Below are positions 20,197 to 28,176 of a DNA stretch of 64,000 nt, piece by piece; position 1 is the first letter of the stretch, and each line of letters starts with the position of its first letter. The translations under genes and the position numbers were made by a program. Origin of the DNA: Aurantiacibacter marinus (GTDB taxonomy: Bacteria; Pseudomonadota; Alphaproteobacteria; Sphingomonadales; Sphingomonadaceae). Below the pieces are notes generated by a model. It had not been told where the DNA came from. It ran no database searches and saw nothing but the letters and a program-made list of their open reading frames with translations. The stretch spans positions 124,001-188,000 of the forward strand of contig NZ_LDCP01000003.1 in NCBI RefSeq assembly GCF_001021555.1. Direction: 5' to 3'.

Positions 20197-21804
20197 TTGT
20201 CCGCTTCGCTTTCTGTCCCGCTTTCCGCCCAGGGTTTCGCAACATCTGCAACCATCCACGCGAACCTTAACCGGCCAGAACTGGTTGAAAGAGCCGTTGC
20301 CAATGGAGAGGGCCTGCTGGCGCAAGGCGGACCTCTGGTTGTAGAAACCGGCAAACACACCGGGCGCAGCGCGAAAGACAAGTTTATCGTCCGCGATGCC
20401 GAGACGGAAAATACCGTGTGGTGGGACAACAATGCCTCAATGACGCCGGAACATTTCGCCGCGCTCAAGACAGATTTCCTCGCCGCACTGGGTAAAAAAG
20501 ATACGCTATACGTCGCGGATCTGTTCGGCGGCTCCCAGCCTGAACACCGGGTAAAAGTGCGGGTGGTAAACGAATTGGCATGGCACAATCTGTTTATCCG
20601 CACTTTGCTGTGCCGCCCAACTGTCGAAGAGCTGGACGGCTTCGATCCTGAATACACAATCATCGATTTGCCCAGTTTTCGGGCAGATCCGGCGCGCCAC
20701 GGGACCCGCAGCGAAACTGTGGTCGCGGTAAATCTTTCTGAAAAGCTGATTCTGATTGGCGGCACGCGGTATGCCGGCGAAATGAAGAAGAGCGTGTTCG
20801 GTGTGCTGAATTACCTGCTGCCGACCAAGGGCGTGATGCCGATGCATTGCAGCGCGAATACTGGCGCGGATGGCAAGACAGCCGTATTTTTCGGCCTGTC
20901 GGGAACCGGCAAGACTACGCTTTCCGCCGATGCCAGCCGCACTCTGATTGGCGATGACGAACATGGCTGGTCCGACCAGTCCGTCTTCAATTTCGAAGGT
21001 GGTTGCTATGCCAAGATGATCCGTCTTTCCGAAGAGGCAGAGCCGGAGATTTATGCCACAACCCGCATGTTCGGCACGGTGCTGGAAAACGTCGTGATGG
21101 ACCCGCAAACCCGCGAACTGGACTTCGACGATAACAGCCTCGCGGAAAATTCGCGCGGGGCGTATCCGATTGAATATATTCCCAATACGTCTGCAGAAAA
21201 CCTTGGCCCCGTGCCATCGAATGTGATCATGCTGACCGCCGATGCGTTTGGCGTTCTGCCTCCGATTGCGCGGCTGACACCCGATCAGGCCATGTATCAC
21301 TTTCTGTCCGGCTACACTGCCAAGGTTGCCGGAACCGAAATCGGTGTGACTGAGCCAGAGGCGACCTTCAGCACCTGTTTCGGTGCGCCCTTCATGCCGC
21401 GCCACCCGTCAGTTTACGGCAATCTGCTGAAAGAGCGGATTGCCAGGGGCGGGGTGCAGTGCTGGCTGATCAACACCGGCTGGACCGGCGGCAAATACGG
21501 CACCGGCAACCGTATGCCGATCAAGGCCACCCGGGCACTGCTCAATGCCGCGCTTGATGGCAAGATGGACACGGTGGAATACCGTAAGGACGCGAACTTC
21601 GGCTTTGAAGTCCCTGTCAGCGTGCCAGCTCTGGCAGAGGCCGGGATCGACCAGACAATCCTCGATCCGCGCAGCACATGGGCGGACAAGGACGCGTACG
21701 ACCGCACGGCAGAAAAGCTGGTGCAGTTGTTTGTGGACAATTTCCAGCCCTTCGCCGCCCATGTCGATGAAGGCGTAAGGAAGGCTGCGCCCCAGCTCGC
21801 ATAA
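20197..21804 (+). CDS. pckA: Phosphoenolpyruvate carboxykinase (ATP)
   Basis: A 535-residue ATP-dependent PEPCK, making PEP from oxaloacetate in gluconeogenesis. Kinase-1a P-loop [13 protein letters not shown], kinase-2 block IGDDEHGW, substrate arginine region TGRSAKDKF and metal-binding stretch are present, with NTGWTGG near the C-terminal third. I start it at TTG 20197: AGGAG sits 7 bases upstream and the sequence then begins [12 protein letters not shown] like other sphingomonad enzymes. An ATG at 20173 would lie upstream of this ribosome site. Divergent from chvI, as in many alphaproteobacteria. Confidence 0.95.
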   Translation: MSASLSVPLSAQGFATSATIHANLNRPELVERAVANGEGLLAQGGPLVVETGKHTGRSAKDKFIVRDAETENTVWWDNNASMTPEHFAALKTDFLAALGKKDTLYVADLFGGSQPEHRVKVRVVNELAWHNLFIRTLLCRPTVEELDGFDPEYTIIDLPSFRADPARHGTRSETVVAVNLSEKLILIGGTRYAGEMKKSVFGVLNYLLPTKGVMPMHCSANTGADGKTAVFFGLSGTGKTTLSADASRTLIGDDEHGWSDQSVFNFEGGCYAKMIRLSEEAEPEIYATTRMFGTVLENVVMDPQTRELDFDDNSLAENSRGAYPIEYIPNTSAENLGPVPSNVIMLTADAFGVLPPIARLTPDQAMYHFLSGYTAKVAGTEIGVTEPEATFSTCFGAPFMPRHPSVYGNLLKERIARGGVQCWLINTGWTGGKYGTGNRMPIKATRALLNAALDGKMDTVEYRKDANFGFEVPVSVPALAEAGIDQTILDPRSTWADKDAYDRTAEKLVQLFVDNFQPFAAHVDEGVRKAAPQLA

Positions 21805-21840
21805 CAGCCCGCCTGACACTTTTTTACAATTGGAGGGGAT

Positions 21841-21883
21841 GGCCCCGCACGGAACAGACGATAGTCTGGGCCGGAGCGGGGCC
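21841..21883 (+). terminator. Nested hairpin downstream of pckA
   Basis: GGCCCCGC (21841-21848) pairs perfectly with GCGGGGCC (21876-21883); inside lies a smaller hairpin, CAGAC (21855-21859) with GTCTG (21864-21868) and loop GATA. It starts 36 bp after the pckA stop. No T-run follows, so it may be a Rho-assisted end or a 3'-end stabiliser. Confidence 0.5.
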
Positions 21884-21929
21884 ACGCACTTCACCACGCA
21901 CTTCACCACGCACTTCACCACGCACTTCA
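21882..21929. repeat. Four perfect copies of a 12-bp tandem repeat
   Basis: CCACGCACTTCA is repeated four times without a change at 21882-21893, 21894-21905, 21906-21917 and 21918-21929, with the partial start of a fifth unit. The first copy overlaps the right arm of the hairpin after pckA. It lies between pckA and the DUF937-like pair. The unit length is a multiple of three but no likely gene crosses it. Confidence 0.95.
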
Positions 21930-21987
21930 CAGGGCACGAATCATGGTCTCGTTCGTTTCAAAATCATAACCAACAGGAGAACGACCC

Positions 21988-22308
21988 ATGAGCATTTTCG
22001 ATCAAATCAGCAGCGCGGTGCACAATCACCCTACGGTGAAAAACATGGCGGACAAGCTTGGTATCGATCAGGAAACCGCAGAAAAGGCGATCGCTTCACT
22101 GACAGAAGGCCATCAGGCCGATGGTGACACATTGCAAGTCGCAGCCGACAAGAGCGGCATCGACAAGGGCGTGCTGTCAAAGGTGATGGAGCAAGTTGGC
22201 GGCGAAGGCTCGCTCACCGGTTTCATGCAGATGCTGGACAAGGATCACGACGGAAATCCTTTGAACGATATCGCTGGCATGGCCAGCGGCCTGTTCGGGA
22301 AAAAGTAG
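21988..22308 (+). CDS. Small DUF937-like protein with a calcium-loop-like motif
   Basis: A 106-residue soluble, helical protein. It resembles YidB/DUF937-type proteins in its repeated short helices (VKNMADKLGIDQETAEKAIA, ADKSGIDKGVLSKVMEQ) and in the loop DKDHDGNPLND, which has the DxDxDG spacing of EF-hand calcium loops. No signal peptide. AGGAGA lies just upstream of the ATG. The next gene begins immediately after the stop and shares the start pattern (VIESMARELDIDEQTAR), so the two form an operon and probably a related pair. Function unknown. Confidence 0.75.
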   Translation: MSIFDQISSAVHNHPTVKNMADKLGIDQETAEKAIASLTEGHQADGDTLQVAADKSGIDKGVLSKVMEQVGGEGSLTGFMQMLDKDHDGNPLNDIAGMASGLFGKK

Positions 22309-22833
22309 ATGAGCCTTGCACAGATATTGCAGCAAACGGGCGTCATCGAAAGCATGGCGCGCGAACTTGATATTGACGAGCAGACGGCCCGCACCGGTGC
22401 CGGCGCATTGCTGCCAGCCATCGTGGCCGGAATGGGACGCAGCTCCACCGCAGGCGGCGGTTCGGACCCGCTGGGCGGACTGGGCGGCCTTGCCGGTGCC
22501 CTGCTTGGCGGCGGCGCTGGAGGAGGCCTGCTTGATGCGGTGCTCGGCAAGCAGCCGACCCCGGTCCAGCAAGGCAACGATATCCTTGGCAACATCTTCG
22601 GTAACAAGGATGTCAGCCGTTCGGTCGCGGGCGAAGTCGCGGCGGTTACCGGCCTGGACGAATCGCTGCTGAAGCGGATGCTGCCGATCCTCGCCATGGC
22701 TGTGGTTGGATACATGACCCGTCAGGCAACCCAGGGAAGTGCAGGGCAAGCCAGTGCAGCCTCCGGCACTGCCGGAGGCGGTGCCTTGGGCGGTATTCTT
22801 GGTTCGATTATCGGCAGCATGGCTAAAAGGTAA
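22309..22833 (+). CDS. DUF937-family protein
   Basis: A 174-residue protein starting directly after the stop of the gene before it. The N-terminal helix block (QILQQTGVIESMARELDIDEQ), the very Gly/Ala/Leu-rich middle (about 45-80, GGLGGLAGALLGGGAGGG) and the ending LGGILGSIIGSMAK are typical of DUF937. A possible single hydrophobic stretch (MLPILAMAVVGYM) lies near residue 125. No function is established for the family. Confidence 0.75.
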   Translation: MSLAQILQQTGVIESMARELDIDEQTARTGAGALLPAIVAGMGRSSTAGGGSDPLGGLGGLAGALLGGGAGGGLLDAVLGKQPTPVQQGNDILGNIFGNKDVSRSVAGEVAAVTGLDESLLKRMLPILAMAVVGYMTRQATQGSAGQASAASGTAGGGALGGILGSIIGSMAKR

Positions 22834-22873
22834 TTGGTCCACGCGGTAATTGCAGGCCGGTTACGCCAACCGG

Positions 22874-23032
22874 CTAAAGCGTTAGCGCCGCATGGACACT
22901 GCCGAAAAGACCGAGCCCGATAAGCATGGCAGCGCCTCCGCGAGAGCCGAGGCGCTGCCAGCGCACGTCAGGGCGCGGCACCAGCATCAGCAGCATTACG
23001 CCCATCGCGGCAATCACGAGAAATGTCATCAT
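22874..23032 (-). CDS. Small two-helix membrane protein (52 aa)
   Basis: An open frame of 52 codons plus stop. It begins at ATG 23032 (a second ATG follows directly) behind a strong GAGGAGG site about 10 bases upstream. The product has a hydrophobic N-terminal helix (MMTFLVIAAMGVMLLMLV), a charged loop (PRPDVRWQRLGSRGG) and a second hydrophobic helix (AMLIGLGLFGSVHAAL). It is convergent with the DUF937 gene. The strong ribosome site and the clean hydrophobic/charged/hydrophobic pattern support a real gene; I do not recognise a family. Confidence 0.65.
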   Translation of the reverse strand: MMTFLVIAAMGVMLLMLVPRPDVRWQRLGSRGGAAMLIGLGLFGSVHAALTL

Positions 23033-23122
23033 TGGTGGACTCCTCCTCGCGTCCAGCAGCGAGGGTCGGCCAGCAATGGTTAAATTCGCCGTACCAAAGA
23101 TGGCTAACGCCAGCTTTGCAGG

Positions 23123-24970
23123 TCAGCTGCCTAAATAGCGCGTGATATTCCCGGCGAGCACATCGAGCGGAGCATTCCCGCCCTCGACCACCGCAAGATT
23201 GAAGTCGCGCAGATCGTAAGCGCTGCCCAAGGCTTGCATAGCGCGCTCTCGCTGGCGCAGGATTTCAAGCTTGCCGACCATGTAACCGCAGGCCTGGCCG
23301 GGCCAGCTGCAATAGCGGTCGATCTCATTGGTCGTTTCTGCAACGCCGACACCGCTATTGCTGTGGAAGAAGTCGATGGCTTGCTGCCGGCCCCATCCTT
23401 GCGCGTGCAGGCCGGTATCCACCACCAGGCGAATGGCGCGGTATGCCATCGCCTGCAGGTAGCCGAGCCGCCATGCGGGATTGTCGTCATAAGCGCCCAT
23501 TTCGTCTCCCAATTGCTCGGCATAAAGCGCCCAGCCTTCACTGAAGGCATTGAAAGCAAGAATAGCGCGGATCAGCGGCAGCTGGTTGGAATATTCGCCT
23601 TCCCATACATGGCCGGGAATCGCTTCGTGATGAGTGAGTGTCGGCAAATCATATTTCCGGTGCAAATCGGTATCGCGCAGATTGATCCAGAACGTACCGG
23701 GGCGTGATCCATCTACTGCCGGGGCACCGCCATAGGCAGTAGGCGCACCCAGTTCTTCGTTCTGGGGTATGCGGCGTACTGCGACCTCCGGATTAATCAC
23801 GCGCCTGAATGCGCGCGGCATTTCGCCTCGGATCCAGTCAATCCGCTCTTCCAGAAAGCGCATGATTTCCGCGCGTCCCGCGTCACCTTCGGCAAATTTG
23901 AAGCGGTCATCCTGTGAAAGCTGGATCATCCTCTGGCCGGGATTGCCTTCGGTATAACCAAGGCTGCGCAATATCGGGTCCATCTGGCCGTGGATATCGG
24001 CCAGCGTATCGATGCCAAGTTGATGGATTTCGGTGGGTGACATGGTGGTTGTCGTGCTGGATTTGAGGCTCCAGCGGTACCATTCGTCACCTTCCGGCTG
24101 CGCGCTCATGCCGGGTGCGCTACCGGCGATGCCGCGCTGTACACGCAATTCCGCGAATTGGCGCTCGAGCGCAGGGGCGATCTGGCCGGTCACGATGGAA
24201 TTCGCGCGCGACTGCCAGTTACCGGCAATGCCTTCCTCGTTCGTGCGCCTGACGACCGATTCCACAAGTGCGCCGCCTTCCATGGAATCGCGCAACTGGC
24301 GCTCCATCTGGTCAAGCGCTCGGTCGAGCAGGAAATCGGGCGGGATAACGCCCATATTGCGCGCCGATTGCATCCGCTCCAGCTCTCCGGCAAGTACACC
24401 GGGGACCTCTTCCAGACGCGCAATATAGGCTTCGGCATCGGCCTCGTCGCGCACCGGATGATCGGAATCGAGGAAGCGCGGCAAATCTACATAAGCGCCA
24501 ACATTCTGGATGACCGGATAAGGCGCAGTGCGCCAGCTGCCGACAGGAATATCGCCATAGGGCAAGGCAAGGCCTTCAACCGCCGTCGCATAGGCGCTTT
24601 CGACAACTTCGAAACTTGTCCGCATCGCCGGATCAAGGCCGATTTTCGGGAACTGCCGTGCGCGTTCAAGATCGGCGGAAAGTGTTGCGGCCTTGGCGTT
24701 CTGCCCGGCCTGCGTCGCATCGCCCAGCTGGCTTCGCAAATACGCATGTTCGCCCGTGTCCACGCCAAGACTGCTGGCGCGGGTCGGCTCATGGCGGAGC
24801 AGGTTCCATGCAATATCGTCCAGCAGCGCTTGCCCGGCAGATTGCCCGGCATTCGCGATCCCGGATACAGGAATAGTTGCGCATCCCGGCAGCACAGTGA
24901 GAGCGGTAGTGGTCCCAAGCGCGCCGATGAAAGTGCGGCGGGACAGCGGAGCGTTGATCAGTTTTTGCAT
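23123..24970 (-). CDS. DUF885-family lipoprotein (metallopeptidase-like)
   Basis: A 615-residue exported protein. The N-terminus has a twin-arginine-like motif (LSRRTFIGALG) and a lipobox (VLPGC), so it is predicted to be a Tat-exported lipoprotein. The body is DUF885, with TLTHHEAIPGHVWEGEY (an HExxxGH-like stretch that suggests a metallohydrolase), AFSEGWALYAEQLGDEMG and the C-terminal PGQACGYMVGKLEILRQR. Start ATG 24970 is preferred to 25006 because the Tat signal begins there. Standing alone on the minus strand; substrate unknown. Confidence 0.85.
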   Translation of the reverse strand: MQKLINAPLSRRTFIGALGTTTALTVLPGCATIPVSGIANAGQSAGQALLDDIAWNLLRHEPTRASSLGVDTGEHAYLRSQLGDATQAGQNAKAATLSADLERARQFPKIGLDPAMRTSFEVVESAYATAVEGLALPYGDIPVGSWRTAPYPVIQNVGAYVDLPRFLDSDHPVRDEADAEAYIARLEEVPGVLAGELERMQSARNMGVIPPDFLLDRALDQMERQLRDSMEGGALVESVVRRTNEEGIAGNWQSRANSIVTGQIAPALERQFAELRVQRGIAGSAPGMSAQPEGDEWYRWSLKSSTTTTMSPTEIHQLGIDTLADIHGQMDPILRSLGYTEGNPGQRMIQLSQDDRFKFAEGDAGRAEIMRFLEERIDWIRGEMPRAFRRVINPEVAVRRIPQNEELGAPTAYGGAPAVDGSRPGTFWINLRDTDLHRKYDLPTLTHHEAIPGHVWEGEYSNQLPLIRAILAFNAFSEGWALYAEQLGDEMGAYDDNPAWRLGYLQAMAYRAIRLVVDTGLHAQGWGRQQAIDFFHSNSGVGVAETTNEIDRYCSWPGQACGYMVGKLEILRQRERAMQALGSAYDLRDFNLAVVEGGNAPLDVLAGNITRYLGS

Positions 24971-25054
24971 GGCAGCGGTGGTCGCCCAAGACGCCGCCCT
25001 CGTCAAGCGGGCAGGCTCTGGCGCAGGTCGCCGCAGGCCGCTATTGGCTGCACT

Positions 25055-25261
25055 ATGTTCGACTTTATCGTTTCTATCGTGATCCTTGCTGCATTCGCTC
25101 TGCTGGCGGGCGCCTTCTTCCTTTACCGGCGCGGCAACACAAAACAGGCGGTGCTGATGGCGGTGCTGGCCGCAGTCATGATCGTCAATGTCGCGATCTG
25201 GCTAATCCCCACAGCTGACGGCGGATCCTTGTCGGATGTCGCCGCCAGCGGGGAAAACTAG
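25055..25261 (+). CDS. Small two-helix inner-membrane protein (68 aa)
   Basis: A 68-residue protein with two hydrophobic helices (FIVSIVILAAFALLAGAFFLY and VLMAVLAAVMIVNVAIWLI) joined by RRGNTKQA, and a short polar tail. ATG 25055 starts directly at the first helix; the open frame extends far upstream, antisense to the DUF885 gene, and that part is not coding-like. Similar small proteins occur in sphingomonads; no function is known. It converges on the TonB-like gene with a 19-bp gap. Confidence 0.7.
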   Translation: MFDFIVSIVILAAFALLAGAFFLYRRGNTKQAVLMAVLAAVMIVNVAIWLIPTADGGSLSDVAASGEN

Positions 25262-25280
25262 CCTATTAGGTAGTGCGCTC

Positions 25281-25976
25281 CTATTCCGGAATTCTCCAGG
25301 TGACGCTGCCGCTATAGGTGCCCACAACCCGCGCACCGCGGTTGTCAGTCGCCGCATTGAACCGTGCGCGGCGCTCGATCAGGCGGCAGGTTGTGCGATC
25401 AAGGCTGGCATGGCCCGTGCCGGACGTGATTTCACAGGCATCCACACGGCCATCACTGCCAACGACAAGCCGGTAGCTAGCGGTACCCTCACGCCCGCGC
25501 GTCAGATCGCTGCGCGAATAATCATTGTTCGTGATCCAGCCGGTCGGGCCGTTATTCGGCGTCGCGCTGACCGGCGCGATTATTGGCTCAGGACTGGGCG
25601 TTGGAACCGGCCCGGGGTTGGTGCCGGGCATCGGGATTGGCGAAGGCGTAGGAACGCGCACCACAAACGGTTCGCTGTCGGTTACCGGTGCCACGGTGAT
25701 ATCGGTGGGGGTGGTGAAGACGAATGGACTGTCCGGCACCTGCGGTGTGCTTGTTGGCGGAACGGGTGTTTCCGGCACGGGTTCAATCGGATCGACAGGC
25801 GGTGGCACATCATAAATCACTTCGGTTCCGATAATGTCGGGTTCCGGTTCGACAATGATGGATTTCACCGCGAGGCCGGCAACCAGTCCGAACCCCAGAA
25901 GGGCATGGATCCCTATAACTGTAACAGCCGCTTTGCCGCGGATAGCGGGGTCTGATCCTGCATCTGTATAGGCCAT
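25281..25976 (-). CDS. TonB-family energy transducer
   Basis: A 231-residue protein: cytoplasmic head, one membrane helix (about 17-42, VTVIGIHALLGFGLVAGLAV), a long Pro/Thr/Val-rich periplasmic spacer (about 50-135) and a TonB C-terminal domain with ASYRLVVGSDGRVDACEITSG and FNAATDNRGARVVGTYSGSV. TonB passes proton-motive energy from ExbBD to outer-membrane receptors. No exbB, exbD or receptor lies next to it. AGAGGAA precedes the ATG, and a 17-bp palindrome lies 22 bp upstream of the start. Confidence 0.85.
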   Translation of the reverse strand: MAYTDAGSDPAIRGKAAVTVIGIHALLGFGLVAGLAVKSIIVEPEPDIIGTEVIYDVPPPVDPIEPVPETPVPPTSTPQVPDSPFVFTTPTDITVAPVTDSEPFVVRVPTPSPIPMPGTNPGPVPTPSPEPIIAPVSATPNNGPTGWITNNDYSRSDLTRGREGTASYRLVVGSDGRVDACEITSGTGHASLDRTTCRLIERRARFNAATDNRGARVVGTYSGSVTWRIPE

Positions 25977-25997
25977 GGTAAGTTCCTCTCATTAGTA

Positions 25998-26014
25998 ATG
26001 TTATACTGTAACAT
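25998..26014. promoter_or_regulatory. Palindrome upstream of the TonB-like gene
   Basis: ATGTTA and TAACAT form perfect 6-bp arms around a 5-bp spacer, 22 bp in front of the tonB-like ATG. Its place between promoter and start suits a repressor site. It does not look like a Fur box and its spacing differs from the GTTACA-type element elsewhere in the window. Confidence 0.4.
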
Positions 26015-26048
26015 ACACATAAAGGATCGTTGTTGGCAAGCGCGCACG

Positions 26049-26085
26049 AAAAACCGGCCCGCTGCAAGGGCAGGGGCCGGCTTTT
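26049..26085 (-). terminator. Intrinsic terminator of the alpha/beta hydrolase gene
   Basis: CCGGCCC pairs with GGGCCGG, with an inner CTGC/GCAG stem after a one-base bulge and a 4-nt loop. On the minus strand it is followed by a T-run (complement of AAAAAA at 26048-26053). It lies about 55 bp beyond the stop of the minus-strand hydrolase. Confidence 0.75.
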
Positions 26086-26137
26086 GAATTCAGGCATTTG
26101 AGGCCGAAAACCCCGCCGCAGCGCAGGTTTCAGCGCA

Positions 26138-26794
26138 TCAGGTAATCGGGCAGCTCGGGTCGAGTCGGAAGTCGAGATAATTGTCGACTGACTTCATCAA
26201 TTCCTCCTGCTCGTTCTCGAAGAAGTGATTGGCCCGCGGAATTTCATCGTGATGGATGGTGATGTGCTTCTGCGTGCGCAGCTTTTCCACCAGCTTCACG
26301 ACAGAGTTCGGCTGAACCACGGTATCTGCCGCGCCCTGCACAAAAATGCCGGAGGCGGGGCAGGGGGCGAGGAAGCTGAAATCATACATGTTTGCAGGCG
26401 GTGCAACCGAGATGAAGCCGCGAATTTCCGGGCGGCGCATCAGCAATTGCATGCCGATCAGCGCGCCAAAGCTGACGCCTGCAACCCAGGTTACCTGCGC
26501 TTCAGGGTGGATTTGCTGCACCCAATCGAGCGCGCTCGCCGCATCGGAAAGCTCACCGATACCGTTGTCGAAGCTGCCCTGGCTGCGCCCGACACCGCGA
26601 AAGTTGAACCGCAATGTGGCAAAACCGCGATTGACGAAAGTCTTGTACAGCGACTGGACGATCCGGTCGTTCATGGTGCCGCCGCCCTGCGAATGCGGGT
26701 GCAGGATCATGGCAACGGGAGCGCGCGGACGCGGACCGGGGGAGAAGCGACCTTCGAGACGGCCTTCGGGGCCGGGAAAAATGACGTGCGGCAT
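26138..26794 (-). CDS. Alpha/beta hydrolase
   Basis: A 218-residue single-domain alpha/beta hydrolase. The nucleophile elbow is GVSFGALIG (Ser about 109); an acid and a histidine are expected in GAADTVVQP (about 155) and PRANHFFEN (about 190). HPHSQGGGTMND after the first strand supplies the oxyanion region. This belongs to the small YpfH/dienelactone-like group of unknown substrate. It is divergent from the first cysteine desulfurase gene, a neighbourhood I have seen described for sphingomonads. Confidence 0.85.
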   Translation of the reverse strand: MPHVIFPGPEGRLEGRFSPGPRPRAPVAMILHPHSQGGGTMNDRIVQSLYKTFVNRGFATLRFNFRGVGRSQGSFDNGIGELSDAASALDWVQQIHPEAQVTWVAGVSFGALIGMQLLMRRPEIRGFISVAPPANMYDFSFLAPCPASGIFVQGAADTVVQPNSVVKLVEKLRTQKHITIHHDEIPRANHFFENEQEELMKSVDNYLDFRLDPSCPIT

Positions 26795-26898
26795 GGGCGT
26801 GTTTGGCCTTGGCTGATGTGGTTGTCCCCGCGCACCACTGGCGCGGGCGAAGTTGGCGGCTATATAGGCATTATGCTGCGTTTCGCAATCAATCTGAC

Positions 26899-27924
26899 AT
26901 GACCCGTGTTTATCTGGACCACGCCGCGACCACGCCGCTGCGCCCGCAGGCGCGTGCCGCGATGGAGGAAGGCTTTGCGATCTGGGCCAATCCCAGCTCT
27001 CCCCATGCAGAAGGGCGCAAGGCCAAAGCCGCGCTGGAAGATGCGCGGGAGCGCTGCAAGAACGCGCTCGGCTGGGAGGGAGAGCTGATCTTCACCAGCG
27101 GCGCGAGCGAGGCGGCGGCGCTTGCTCTTGTCCACGCAAACGCAGGGGCACGGTTGGTAAGTCTGGTGGAGCATGACTGTATTCTTGGCACGGTGCCCGA
27201 TGCGGAAAATTTGCCAATGGGCCGCAATGGCGCGCCTGATCTGGAAATTCTGGCGGAAGCTGTGGACCGGGAGCGCCCGCTTGTCGCCGTGCAGCACGTG
27301 AATTCGGAGACCGGCACCATTCAGGATTATGCGCAAATTGCGCCGATAGTCGCCGGAGCAAGCGGACTGTCACTGGCCGACTGCGCGCAAAGTGCTGGCA
27401 AGCTTGCAATCCCGTTGCTGGCCGACATGGCCATCCTGTCCGCGCACAAATTCGGCGGTCCTATCGGAGTTGGCGCCCTGCTGGTGAAGGATTTCGCGAT
27501 GCTGAAGCCATCCGGCGGGCATGAGCGCGGCTATCGGCGCGGGACCGAAAATTTGCCCGATGTGATGGGCATGGCCGCTGCGCTGGAGAACAGTGATTGG
27601 GCGACCTTGCCGGACGAACGCGCCGCTTTTCTAGGCAAGTTTGATGGCATGCGTCAGGTCATTGGCGAGCAGGTCGATTATATCCTGCCGCTCATGCATC
27701 CTACGATGAGCGCGCAGGCGCTGCTCATCAGGCTGGATGCGATGGGCTTTGCGGTATCGGCGGGCAGCGCGTGTTCCTCCGGCTCCATGAAGCCAAGCCG
27801 CGTGTTGCAGGCATTCGGGCTGGACGCAGATACGGCGCGCCGCACAATTCGCGTGTCGCTGGGGTGGAACACTACTTCAGAGGAATTGGATGCGTTTGCA
27901 GCGGCGTGGTCCTCTTTGGGCTGA
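26899..27924 (+). CDS. Cysteine desulfurase, NifS/IscS-like (first copy)
   Basis: A 341-residue PLP enzyme that takes sulfur from cysteine. The opening VYLDHAATTPLRPQARAAM, the PLP lysine in ILSAHKFGGP (about 178), His in LVEHDC and the sulfur-carrying cysteine in SAGSACSSGS (about 293) are in place. It is about 50 residues shorter than E. coli IscS, so parts of the middle and C-terminal tail are trimmed. The ATG at 26899 starts on the family N-terminus. A second, different desulfurase and a ferredoxin follow, but scaffold genes (iscU, sufB) are not here. Confidence 0.9.
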   Translation: MTRVYLDHAATTPLRPQARAAMEEGFAIWANPSSPHAEGRKAKAALEDARERCKNALGWEGELIFTSGASEAAALALVHANAGARLVSLVEHDCILGTVPDAENLPMGRNGAPDLEILAEAVDRERPLVAVQHVNSETGTIQDYAQIAPIVAGASGLSLADCAQSAGKLAIPLLADMAILSAHKFGGPIGVGALLVKDFAMLKPSGGHERGYRRGTENLPDVMGMAAALENSDWATLPDERAAFLGKFDGMRQVIGEQVDYILPLMHPTMSAQALLIRLDAMGFAVSAGSACSSGSMKPSRVLQAFGLDADTARRTIRVSLGWNTTSEELDAFAAAWSSLG

Positions 27925-28072
27925 CCCGTTCGTTCTTTCCTACACTGCTGCGCAAACCCACACGTCACAAATGTCCACCAGCGCTCCCCCCAAAAATCTC
28001 TCAGACACAGTGTCACCCTTGCTCGCACCAGGAAAACTGACAGTTTCCTCCGGGTTTCCGGCACTTTGCGGC

Positions 28073-28100
28073 GGGTTACACCCTGTAACCTTTGTCACCC
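28073..28100 (+). promoter_or_regulatory. 28-bp element, copy A, upstream of the second desulfurase
   Basis: The element reads GGGTTACA, CCC, TGTAACC, then TTTGTCACCC. The left part is a palindrome (GTTACA, 3 bp, TGTAAC) and the right part adds a TGTCAC half-site 9 bp after TGTAAC. It lies 76 nt before ATG 28177. A near-identical copy (26 of 28 bases) is found at 60741-60768 in the same orientation relative to its downstream gene. The surrounding 252-bp gap (27925-28176) holds no gene; it has one more TGTCACCC at 28011-28018. Confidence 0.7.
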
Positions 28101-28176
28101 TACTTCGGTGCGAAAACCCGCTTCGCGCCGGATTCGCCCTTCGACAAACAGGTGGCGAAAGGTTTAGAAGATCACG

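Noticed and set aside
21882-21929. The 12-bp tandem repeat as a CRISPR array
   Set aside because: Units are 12 bp, directly adjacent and without spacers; no cas genes are present.
24158-25054. Long frame antisense to the DUF885 gene as an extension of the 68-residue protein
   Set aside because: It is a shadow of the DUF885 frame; only the part from 25055 looks like a membrane protein.
25998-26014. TonB palindrome as a member of the GTTACA-element family
   Set aside because: Spacing between GTTA and TAAC is 5 bp here and 7 bp in the 28-bp element, and the TTTGTCACCC part is absent.
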